IMG/VR virus record: IMGVR_UViG_3300032236_000866
Coordinates: 1 to 47,780 of that record
Length of the DNA stretch: 47,780 nt
DNA from: a virus
Reading direction: 5' to 3' (one strand)
Under the pieces are notes generated by a model. That model worked only from the letters and a program-made list of their open reading frames with translations. It was not told the origin of the DNA and made no database searches. The stretch's first letter is position 1. The number at the start of each line of letters is the position of its first letter. The position numbers were made by a program, and so were the translations under genes. Positions 1 to 7,669 of this stretch are shown here, one piece after another.

Positions 1-123
1 ACCTTGAGTAGCAGTACCTGCGGCTCCTTGAGTTCCTGTTGTACCTTGAGTAGCAGTACCTGCGGCTCCTTGAGTTCCTGTTGTACCTTGAGTAGCAGTA
101 CCTGCGGCTCCTTGAGTTCCTGT
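1..123. repeat. 42-bp tandem repeat inside the collagen-like fibre gene
   Basis: Bases 1-42 and 43-84 are identical, and 85-123 match the first 39 bases of a third copy before the array changes. The unit encodes 14 residues: three Gly-X-Y triplets plus an interruption with 'TATQ'. Such arrays can change length by recombination or slippage. The array continues past the window edge. Confidence 0.9.
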
Positions 124-2052
124 AGTTCCTTGAGTTCCTTGAGTAGCAGTACCTGTAGTTCCTTGAGTTCCTGTTGTACCTTGAGTAGCAGTACCTGCGG
201 CTCCTTGAGTTCCTGTAGTTCCTTGAGTTCCTTGAGTAGCAGTACCTGTAGTTCCTTGAGTTCCTTGAGTAGCAGTACCTGTAGTTCCTTGAATACCTTG
301 AGTCCCTTGAATACCTTGAGTTCCTTGAAGTCCTTGAATACCTTGTAGACCTTGAGTTCCTTGAGTAGCAGTACCTGTAGTTCCTTGAATACCTTGAGTC
401 CCTTGAATACCTTGAGTTCCTTGAAGTCCTTGAATACCTTGTAGACCCTGAGTTCCTTGAATACCTTGAGTTCCTTGAAGGCCTTGTAATCCCTGAAGTC
501 CGGCAGCATAAGGAGTAGTCCAACTAACTCCAACCCCGGCACCAACAACTGTTAAAATAGACCCAGCAGCACCTACATTTCCATAATAATCTTTAAGGCC
601 TGAACGAAGTCTTGTATTACCATTTACATCTAAGAGGTCTGATGGATTTGTAGTTCCGATACCAACATTACCAGAAACATAAACACCTCCAAATGCTTGA
701 AGTATTTGATTTGATGTTCCAGTAGAAGTGCCTATACCGATTAAAGTGGTAGATTGGAGTGTACTAATACCAGTAACTCTCAAATTATCAGTAGTGGTAA
801 CTCCAATAACATTTAAAAACTTAGTAGTCGTAACCCCAGTAACACCTAATGTTGCTATGGTTGCAATTCCAGTTACATTCAAATTAGTTAAATTTGTTCT
901 ATCAATATTAATTTCAGTAACCGTTAAAATTCCAACATAACCAGTGGTTGCGGTAATAAATCCAATAGTTGATATTCCAAGATATGAATTTGTTATCGTT
1001 GCAAATCCAATCGTAGCAACTCCAATATAAGCATTTGTTGCAGTAATAAATCCTACAGTGGTTATTCCAAGATTTGAATTGGTAATATTAGCATATCCTA
1101 TTGTGGTTACTCCAAGATATGAATTCGCAACCGTTGCAAATCCTACTGTAGCAACTCCCGTAACTTTTAAATAATCAATCTCAGTTTGACCTTTAAATCT
1201 AGAATATCCGAGAACATCAAAAAGGTATCCTGGCAATGTACTTCCAATGCCAACACGATTATTTGTGTAATCAAATACAAAATTTGCAGCACCATCAACC
1301 AATCCAGCACTGTTATGATACTGAATATTGGTAATTGTTCCACCAGCACCCGCTCTAATTGCACTTTGATTTATCCAAGTTACTCCCCCTAGATTATTTT
1401 TTATTAATATCTGATTATTAGTTCCTGGTTGATTGTTATAATCATATATTGTTCCTCTTAGTCTTAAATTCCCATTAACATCAAGTTCTTGTGTTGGAAG
1501 TGCAGTTCTAATTCCAACAGAACCAACACCAATCACTGTAAAAATTGTTCCGCCAGTACCAACATTAAGAGAAGTTCCTGCTGTTAATATTCCTGTACTA
1601 TTATCAAAAGTTAAAAGTGATGAAGTCCCAAATTCATTATTATTATTAAAAAGTAGTTCCCGATTACTTCCTGGAGAAAATACTGTAATCGTAACTCCAA
1701 TTCCTGGAGACCCATCTAGATTCAAATACCCTTTAGCACTTATAGCAGCACCAACAAAATTAAGTTGAGTAATGCTACCCACACCAGCATTTGATGGGAC
1801 AATAATATTTTCATCATATACTGTAATTCCCCCTATAGCAGAGCTACCACTAACTGGTATCCAATATCGTTGTCCAGGATAACCAATAACAGAAACTACC
1901 TGTTGCTGTACTCCTATAGGAAGAGTTTGAGTAAATAATGATGGGTCACCAAGATTTGGTTCTGCTTGATTTAATGCAAGAGCTTGATATCTATCATCAG
2001 TTAATTGCGATTGAGGAATTCTTTGAACTCTTCCACTCAAATACTTTGCCAT
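1..2052 (-). CDS. Collagen-like tail fibre / virion structural protein (3' end beyond window)
   Basis: The reading frame is open from the ATG at 2052 to base 1, giving 684 codons, and the stop lies outside the window. The N-terminal part is rich in G, N, T and V with repeated 'VGIGT' and 'LDVNG' phrases. These phrases are common in trimeric phage fibres and recur in the neighbouring structural gene. Residues about 250-430 are near-repeats of 'TNSYLGVTTIGFAT'. From about residue 516 the protein becomes a collagen-like Gly-X-Y array of GTQ, GIQ, GLQ and GTT triplets, interrupted by 'TATQ'. It is the last visible gene of the structural operon and starts 4 nt after the stop of the preceding gene. 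The fibre role is inferred from composition and context; the receptor-binding end is not visible. Confidence 0.8.
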   Translation of the reverse strand, partial: MAKYLSGRVQRIPQSQLTDDRYQALALNQAEPNLGDPSLFTQTLPIGVQQQVVSVIGYPGQRYWIPVSGSSAIGGITVYDENIIVPSNAGVGSITQLNFVGAAISAKGYLNLDGSPGIGVTITVFSPGSNRELLFNNNNEFGTSSLLTFDNSTGILTAGTSLNVGTGGTIFTVIGVGSVGIRTALPTQELDVNGNLRLRGTIYDYNNQPGTNNQILIKNNLGGVTWINQSAIRAGAGGTITNIQYHNSAGLVDGAANFVFDYTNNRVGIGSTLPGYLFDVLGYSRFKGQTEIDYLKVTGVATVGFATVANSYLGVTTIGYANITNSNLGITTVGFITATNAYIGVATIGFATITNSYLGISTIGFITATTGYVGILTVTEINIDRTNLTNLNVTGIATIATLGVTGVTTTKFLNVIGVTTTDNLRVTGISTLQSTTLIGIGTSTGTSNQILQAFGGVYVSGNVGIGTTNPSDLLDVNGNTRLRSGLKDYYGNVGAAGSILTVVGAGVGVSWTTPYAAGLQGLQGLQGTQGIQGTQGLQGIQGLQGTQGIQGTQGIQGTTGTATQGTQGLQGIQGLQGTQGIQGTQGIQGTTGTATQGTQGTTGTATQGTQGTTGTQGAAGTATQGTTGTQGTTGTATQGTQGTTGTQGAAGTATQGTTGTQGAAGTATQGTTGTQGAAGTATQG
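265..456. repeat. 96-bp tandem duplication inside the collagen-like fibre gene
   Basis: Bases 265-360 and 361-456 are two head-to-tail copies of a 96-bp unit (32 codons). I see a single difference (T at 352 versus C at 448), so the duplication looks recent. The unit length keeps the reading frame. Confidence 0.88.
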
Positions 2053-2055
2053 GTA

Positions 2056-2730
2056 TTATACCGCCACATTGTTCTCAAGAATACTACAAACAAATTCCAT
2101 TTGAAGTGGTGCAACTACTCCCCCACTTACATAGGTATGACCAATCCCTGCCACAACACCAGAATTAGTTACAAAGGTTTTTGATACACCAGCATTTCCA
2201 ACAATAGAACTTACAGTAAATGATTGTTGTGGTGATGGGAAAATAGTCGTTGTAATTCCACTATTTGCTGCACAAGTAAATGCAAGACCACTCATTGTAA
2301 CCTCGTCACCAACATTAAAATTATGAGGAGTGGCGGTTACAATTGTCGTTATACCAGTAGTATTATCATAAGTGCAAGTGCTAATAGAAACAATACCAGA
2401 TTGAGTTCCTTTAATTACAATAGAATCTGATATAAGTGCAGTTCTTTCTAATACTAATCTCCCATCAATGATTATTAATGAATCATTTGGAAATACAGTA
2501 GCCTTGTTAATAATTCTATTATTTCTAGTATTTCCTGCAGTTCTTGATGCAGTACTCTTTCTGCGATGAGTAAATGTAACTGTTGGATAAGTTGTTATGC
2601 CAGCAACATTTGATACTTGAGCATAAAGAACAATTGCAGATACTCCAACAGGAGTTGTATATACAGTTTGCTCACCTGGGGCAACCGGAACTGCAATTGT
2701 TAAAAACTTATTAAGAGGTGCGACTGCCAT
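2056..2730 (-). CDS. Putative virion structural protein
   Basis: This 224-residue protein is rich in V, T, I and G with predicted beta character and no transmembrane segment or signal peptide. It contains an 'FTHRRKST' stretch followed by 'LIIDGRLVLERTALI', a pattern I associate with small conserved virion proteins of T4-like cyanophages. It starts 1 nt after the stop of the upstream 849-residue protein and stops 4 nt before the collagen fibre, inside the structural operon. No enzymatic motif is visible. The structural role rests on context and composition. Confidence 0.6.
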   Translation of the reverse strand: MAVAPLNKFLTIAVPVAPGEQTVYTTPVGVSAIVLYAQVSNVAGITTYPTVTFTHRRKSTASRTAGNTRNNRIINKATVFPNDSLIIIDGRLVLERTALISDSIVIKGTQSGIVSISTCTYDNTTGITTIVTATPHNFNVGDEVTMSGLAFTCAANSGITTTIFPSPQQSFTVSSIVGNAGVSKTFVTNSGVVAGIGHTYVSGGVVAPLQMEFVCSILENNVAV

Positions 2731-2731
2731 A

Positions 2732-5281
2732 TCATCTCAATGCAAGAATTAAAGGGGTAACTTCTGCCTGTATTGCTCTACTAAAATCTTTTCCTGAAAT
2801 TGTGGATGTTGTTTGATTAATTTGAATACCTTTACCAATATCAAAGTTTCCTTTTTGATCGGTACTGGTAAATGGAATTTGTGCTCCATCTAGTGCAACA
2901 ATTTCATGTGCCTTTATAGGAACTCCACCAGATTGAGGTGTTGCTATATTTATACTTGTACCTGCACCAATATATTCAAAAGAATGAGTACTGGTGAGAA
3001 TACGACTAATTCTTTTCAGTTCAATTGCATCATCTGCAAATAACTCATAAGGAATAAATTCATTGAAAGTTGTCGTTGTAATCCCTGTTGGGGATGTTGA
3101 ATTATCAGTTGATTCTAAAACCGTAAAATATATAGGTTCCATATTTGCAAGATATTTATTTTTAGGTTGAACTTCCCCATTAATAACGACTCTAATATCT
3201 TGCGAGGGAAGATAATTTCTTCCACTATTAATTACATCTATTGAAGCAATTTTTTCAGTAGCATCATCTATATTTGCACTTGCTTCTGCAATAATTCCTT
3301 GAGGACCTTTTGGAGGATATGTTCCATCAACATCTTGAATAATGATAGATGGAGGAGAAGAAGAACTGTATGTAATAGCACTACTATTATCTTTCACACT
3401 AATTGATGCCAATCTTCGTAAGGGAGCAGTAATAATTCCAGTCAACCCATTAACATCCGCATAATTACTAAGATTAATCTTAAACCAAAGTGCTTGACCA
3501 TCATAAGGTCTTCTTGGAGTATTAGTGCCGACATAAAATACTGAAGTGAGACCAACTTTATCATTAAGTCTACCATCAGCATTTTGTGGAGAAGTATATT
3601 GCTTAACTTTACCAGTAAATTCTGTTCTACCTAAACCAACTGCATAAAGTCCATAATTACCAAAAGATGAGTTGGAGTTTGTAAGGTCGCATTGCCCGCC
3701 GGTATCAACATAAATTGCCTTATCACAGTTAATTGTGAAGATAGAAACCAACTGAGCATATCCATTATTTGTAATTGAAACGCCAATACCTGCCTCATTA
3801 TATTGTGTAAATGAATCACAAACCATACACTTAAGGTCTGCACCAATATTAGAAGCAGTTGCGTGGTCTCCATTAATCTTCATACCAATACTTAATGGCA
3901 TAAAGTTAGTGCAGTTTCTTACATATGGAGACCTCCATCTTCCACTTGGACCTTCTGTTGCAGGACCAGGAGCAAGATATCCACTTACTGCTCCAAAAGA
4001 TTTTCCTGCTACAATATCAGTAGTTGTTGGGGGGAAGGCAAGTGCTCCTCCACCTGGATTTGATTGTCCTGTCTCACAGTTAAAGTTAAGATTCTCAATC
4101 AGACATCCTCTTCTTACATGAAAAATATCTTTACCTAAGTTATTGGGAACAATGGTTACAAGTCTTAAATCTTGCCCACTTACAGATACATCAGTGCGAA
4201 GACCGATTGGATTATTCTCATAATAGACACCAGAACGAACAAAAATTGTATCTCCTGCTTCTGCAATTGCTGCTGCGGCACCAATAGTTCTTTTTGCATC
4301 ACCCTCCAAATATCCACTATTTGAATCATTACCATCTATCGTAACCCAAATAGCATTTTGGGTTTGAACTCCTGGGGGTCTCCAAGAAACTCCAGTACCT
4401 ACAGAAGCAAGTCTATAATCAAACTTTCCAAGTGCAGTGCTATTATTAATATCAATTAAAGATGAATTGAGTTCAATCGTGTTGTTGAACACTGCAGAAC
4501 CATCCACATTTAAAGTTGAATCAAAATCAACTGCACCAGTAGCATGAAGAGTTCCGGCAATATCTAAAGTTGATGTTGGATTGTTATTCTGAATTCCAAC
4601 ATTGGTCATCCTATAGATACTACCATCAGGATTAAAATCCCAATAATCATAAGCATAAATATCTGCAATGTTTGGATTTGATGGATTTACAAATGCTTGT
4701 ATTGGGTCTATAGTAACTCCTGCTCCCCTTCCTGTTTTTAGATTTATTCCAAAAAATGATTGCCCAGTTCCAATCAAAGATGACTCATTATAAACAAGAA
4801 TTCCTAAAGCAGATGTAGGATTTACTTGTACCCATCTTATACCATTCCCATCCCTTGAAAGATAATAAGCAATCTCTCCCGGATAATTAATTGAGTCGTA
4901 GATATTTTTATCTATTTTTACACTTCCAGCAACATCAAGTCTTTGTTGTGGTTGCGTGATTCCAATACCAACTCTACCACTAACAATTTCATCACCAACA
5001 ACATCTAATATACCAACAACATTTAATGTTGCTTGTGGATTATTTGTACCAATTCCAACTCTTGTCAATCCAGGATTAATTACAAAACTATTTTGAACAA
5101 ATGGGTCATTAAATCTAATAGTGCTATCATTTAACAATGGATAATAGATAGCATTATTAGTTATTGCAATACCAACAAGACTATAATTTGGATTCTGTCT
5201 TAGAAATAAATCTAAATAAGTTCCAATTAAATCTGTGGAAGTAACAATACCAGTTCTTGAATCCCGAATTAAAACACTCAT
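2732..5281 (-). CDS. Fibre-like virion protein with a beta-helix region
   Basis: The protein has 849 residues. The N-terminal 300 residues carry fibre repeats ('VGIGTNNPQATLNVVG', 'VGIGITQPQQRLDVAG') like those of trimeric phage fibres. Residues about 309-560 ('IWVTIDGNDSNSG', then 'AGDTIFVRSGVYYE', 'LVTIVPNN', 'ENLNF') resemble a right-handed parallel beta-helix of the pectate-lyase type. That fold occurs in tailspikes that bind or cleave polysaccharide. The C-terminal part is a mixed region ending 'RAIQAEVTPLILAL'. The start overlaps the upstream gene by 4 nt (ATGA). I see no clear catalytic triad, so an enzymatic activity cannot be claimed. Confidence 0.72.
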   Translation of the reverse strand: MSVLIRDSRTGIVTSTDLIGTYLDLFLRQNPNYSLVGIAITNNAIYYPLLNDSTIRFNDPFVQNSFVINPGLTRVGIGTNNPQATLNVVGILDVVGDEIVSGRVGIGITQPQQRLDVAGSVKIDKNIYDSINYPGEIAYYLSRDGNGIRWVQVNPTSALGILVYNESSLIGTGQSFFGINLKTGRGAGVTIDPIQAFVNPSNPNIADIYAYDYWDFNPDGSIYRMTNVGIQNNNPTSTLDIAGTLHATGAVDFDSTLNVDGSAVFNNTIELNSSLIDINNSTALGKFDYRLASVGTGVSWRPPGVQTQNAIWVTIDGNDSNSGYLEGDAKRTIGAAAAIAEAGDTIFVRSGVYYENNPIGLRTDVSVSGQDLRLVTIVPNNLGKDIFHVRRGCLIENLNFNCETGQSNPGGGALAFPPTTTDIVAGKSFGAVSGYLAPGPATEGPSGRWRSPYVRNCTNFMPLSIGMKINGDHATASNIGADLKCMVCDSFTQYNEAGIGVSITNNGYAQLVSIFTINCDKAIYVDTGGQCDLTNSNSSFGNYGLYAVGLGRTEFTGKVKQYTSPQNADGRLNDKVGLTSVFYVGTNTPRRPYDGQALWFKINLSNYADVNGLTGIITAPLRRLASISVKDNSSAITYSSSSPPSIIIQDVDGTYPPKGPQGIIAEASANIDDATEKIASIDVINSGRNYLPSQDIRVVINGEVQPKNKYLANMEPIYFTVLESTDNSTSPTGITTTTFNEFIPYELFADDAIELKRISRILTSTHSFEYIGAGTSINIATPQSGGVPIKAHEIVALDGAQIPFTSTDQKGNFDIGKGIQINQTTSTISGKDFSRAIQAEVTPLILALR

Positions 5282-6318
5282 TTGAAGTATTGATTGTAAC
5301 TAGGGTTAGTTAAAATATTTAGTGCTGAGTTAAGATTATTTAATCTTGAACTATTTTGACCTTTTGCATAAGTAAATCCATATCTTTGAATATAATATCT
5401 TTGGGTTTCACTTTTAAGTGAATTTACTACACCAATCAAAGACTCTCTCTGTGACCTCAAAGTTGTCAATTCATTATTAATTTTATTATATTGAGTTAAA
5501 TAGTCAGAACAACTTATAGGACAAGTTGAAGTTTCTCCAGAATTAATCTCATGTATAAAAACTCCATCAATGTAATTTACATAAGTTGTATTACCATACC
5601 CCAATACTGGTGAACCCACTGAACCAACTTTAAGTACAGCACCAGAACCTGTGGTTCCTACACCAACAATACTTAAAGTATCTCCTACCTTATATCCAAC
5701 CCCCCCACTATAAATGCTTGCAGTTTTAACAGTTTTACCTGAACCGACAACCACATCTGCTACTGCACCAGAACCTGAACCTCCAGTTAATGTTTTAGAA
5801 TAATAAGTTGAAGAAATGTATCCAGAACCACCATTTATGACAATTAAATTTAAAATCGCATCACTATTCAATCCATTTATGGTAGTTCCATATCCAATTC
5901 CATCTGTAAAAATAAGAGGAGTTAATCCAGATTTATATGAATATGGGTCAATTCCATCATAGGTTGGATTATTTGCATTTATTTGATATGATGCTAATTG
6001 CTCATAATAGACAGTAGCACCAACAGCAACAGTAGTAGTCTCACCCGTTGGAACTCCATAAATATCAAGAATTGGAACAGATGCAGTCAATCCACATCCA
6101 CAAGTATTAACAGCAGTTGAAACTTGCGATAAATCATAAATTTTTTTATTAATGTCAACTGTTAAATTTGCAACTACTAAATCTAATTGCTCTGCTGGAT
6201 ATGTAAATTCGTTAATTTTTATTTGTATTGGTCCAATTAAAGTATCAATTGAATCATTTTGACTTTGCAGAGAAATTTGTTCTTCTGCATAAGTATCTAA
6301 AATATCTTGCAATGCCAT
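5278..6318 (-). CDS. Virion structural protein with Gly-rich beta repeats and C-terminal coiled coil
   Basis: This 346-residue protein has an N-terminal helical heptad-like stretch ('YAEEQISLQSQNDSIDTLIG'). The middle contains repeats of the type 'SGYISSTYYSKTLTGGSGSGA' and 'GGVGYKVGDTLSIVGVG'. This 'YSGGxGYxxGD' module also occurs near the C-terminus of the gp5-like hub protein in this operon. A second helical segment at about residues 270-320 looks like a coiled coil. It overlaps the downstream gene by 4 nt and follows the upstream gene by 2 nt. It is probably a baseplate, fibre-attachment or neck component; no T4 homologue is recognised. Confidence 0.6.
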   Translation of the reverse strand: MALQDILDTYAEEQISLQSQNDSIDTLIGPIQIKINEFTYPAEQLDLVVANLTVDINKKIYDLSQVSTAVNTCGCGLTASVPILDIYGVPTGETTTVAVGATVYYEQLASYQINANNPTYDGIDPYSYKSGLTPLIFTDGIGYGTTINGLNSDAILNLIVINGGSGYISSTYYSKTLTGGSGSGAVADVVVGSGKTVKTASIYSGGVGYKVGDTLSIVGVGTTGSGAVLKVGSVGSPVLGYGNTTYVNYIDGVFIHEINSGETSTCPISCSDYLTQYNKINNELTTLRSQRESLIGVVNSLKSETQRYYIQRYGFTYAKGQNSSRLNNLNSALNILTNPSYNQYFK

Positions 6319-6320
6319 AA

Positions 6321-7091
6321 TTATTCTTCTTTATACTCAACTACAAGTTTTGGTAAATCTATTCTTTCTGCATATATGGTATAACTACAATCAATAATGC
6401 CACCGGAGTTATTAAAAATTTCAATTGTCTTTCCCCATTCCCCGATTTTATAATATAATTCTTGATATACATTATGTGATGTTAAATTTACAGTGATTGA
6501 TTCTAAATCAATTAAATTATTCCAATAATCTGGAAGTTCAATCGTATTTGAATCAATCAATCTACCACGAATATAAACACCAATTTCTGGACCTTCAAGA
6601 CAAGTATGAACTAATCTATATCCTTCTTTATTTGGATGCGGAATATTGAATTGTTTAAATGGTGCGGCAACACCTCCAGCTGCAGTAAACAGACCATTTA
6701 TTACGCATGTACCAGTAACCATCAAATTTCCAGTAACAGTTTTATTGGAAGTGGTTATATTGGCACCAATATTTACTTTAACAGCAGCAGAGATATCTGT
6801 TGCTAATTTTGTACTAAGACCAAAAAATTGAGAAATTCCTACTGTGTTTGTATCTCCAACAAAGTTTGATATTCCTGTAACTTCCAAGGATGCTGGAAGA
6901 GCAATACTTAATGGGGGTCCAATCATACAAGTTGCTCGTGCAACTCCTGGCTCTACTGCTGCACCAATATAAACTGGTCCATTTAACACAGCAGTTCCTG
7001 GAAGAAGTTTTGTACCAGCACTCAAAAATGAGGTATCAACTTGACCTACTTGCAGTTTTTCACCAACATTAGCAACAGTAAAATCCGCCAT
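6321..7091 (-). CDS. Virion structural protein with fibre C-terminal domain (HPNKEGYRLVHTCLEGPE motif)
   Basis: This 256-residue protein has a beta-rich N-terminal half with fibre-like 'LEVTGISNFVGDTNTVGIS' repeats. The C-terminal domain begins at the 'IPHPNKEGYRLVHTCLEGPE' motif, continues 'GVYIRGRL', 'IELPDYW', and ends 'VEYKEE'. I recognise this domain from the ends of tail-fibre and structural proteins of T4-like marine phages. In such proteins it is thought to be a terminal folding or receptor-proximal module. It lies in the structural operon, 8 nt from the upstream needle gene. Fibre assignment is likely; the exact virion position is not known. Confidence 0.65.
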   Translation of the reverse strand: MADFTVANVGEKLQVGQVDTSFLSAGTKLLPGTAVLNGPVYIGAAVEPGVARATCMIGPPLSIALPASLEVTGISNFVGDTNTVGISQFFGLSTKLATDISAAVKVNIGANITTSNKTVTGNLMVTGTCVINGLFTAAGGVAAPFKQFNIPHPNKEGYRLVHTCLEGPEIGVYIRGRLIDSNTIELPDYWNNLIDLESITVNLTSHNVYQELYYKIGEWGKTIEIFNNSGGIIDCSYTIYAERIDLPKLVVEYKEE

Positions 7092-7099
7092 AATTAGTT

Positions 7100-7669
7100 T
7101 TAACTATCCGAACAAATAGAATTAAAGAACTTCTGAAATTTTTTAATTGCCTGTACTATTTGCCCCAATACTGAAGAACTATCGGCGTCTACTCCCGAAC
7201 TTACTGTAGCTTGTGTACCGGCATTAACCTCAGTAGTGGTGCCTGCCATTGATGCAGTTTGAGCCGCTGCCATTGTGACATTAGTTCCTTGAGTAGTTAC
7301 TGTGGGAGAATCCATATGAATAATTTTAGATGCCTGGAAACTGATTTCTCCACCATCTACCCCATCAACGCCAACGAACCGGATATTTGCGGCTTGAATT
7401 GTGATTGTTCCATTAGGCGCACAAAGATGAATTCCTCCATTTTTAGCATAAATAATCTTTGCTGGGGTCTGTTCGTTGGTAATGTTTTTACCAACTACTT
7501 CTTTTGAAGTAGCATTTGCAACAAAATCGTGGTCTCCATTTTCATAAAAAATATTACCTTGTCCTAACTTGGTAGTTAATGCGTAATCTACCTTGCCATT
7601 ATTTGGACTAGGAACTCCACAATCTACTCTATAATGGTCGTGCTGGCGAGAATGTTCGGGAAGTGTCAT
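7100..7669 (-). CDS. Baseplate central spike / needle beta-helix protein (gp5 C-terminal-like)
   Basis: I place the start at ATG 7669, which overlaps the upstream stop as ATGA. A TTG two codons earlier is possible. The 189-residue product begins 'MTLPEHSRQHDHYRVDCG' and then becomes a series of short beta repeats ('GNIFYENGDHDFVANATSKE', 'GGIHLCAPNGTITIQAANI', 'GGEISFQASKIIHMDSPTV'). These resemble the triple-stranded beta-helix of T4 gp5C and VgrG needles. It follows the OB-fold gp5-like gene directly, so the T4 gp5 functions appear divided between two polypeptides here. The needle role is inferred from repeat pattern and position. Confidence 0.6.
   Translation of the reverse strand: MTLPEHSRQHDHYRVDCGVPSPNNGKVDYALTTKLGQGNIFYENGDHDFVANATSKEVVGKNITNEQTPAKIIYAKNGGIHLCAPNGTITIQAANIRFVGVDGVDGGEISFQASKIIHMDSPTVTTQGTNVTMAAAQTASMAGTTTEVNAGTQATVSSGVDADSSSVLGQIVQAIKKFQKFFNSICSDS

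Noticed and set aside
4-348. Plus-strand ORF of 114 residues rich in Ser, Cys and Leu
   Set aside because: It is the antisense of the collagen-repeat array; the minus strand has a 684-codon open frame with sensible composition.
1-456. CRISPR-like regular repeats
   Set aside because: The repeats are contiguous, in frame, have no unique spacers and code for Gly-X-Y triplets.
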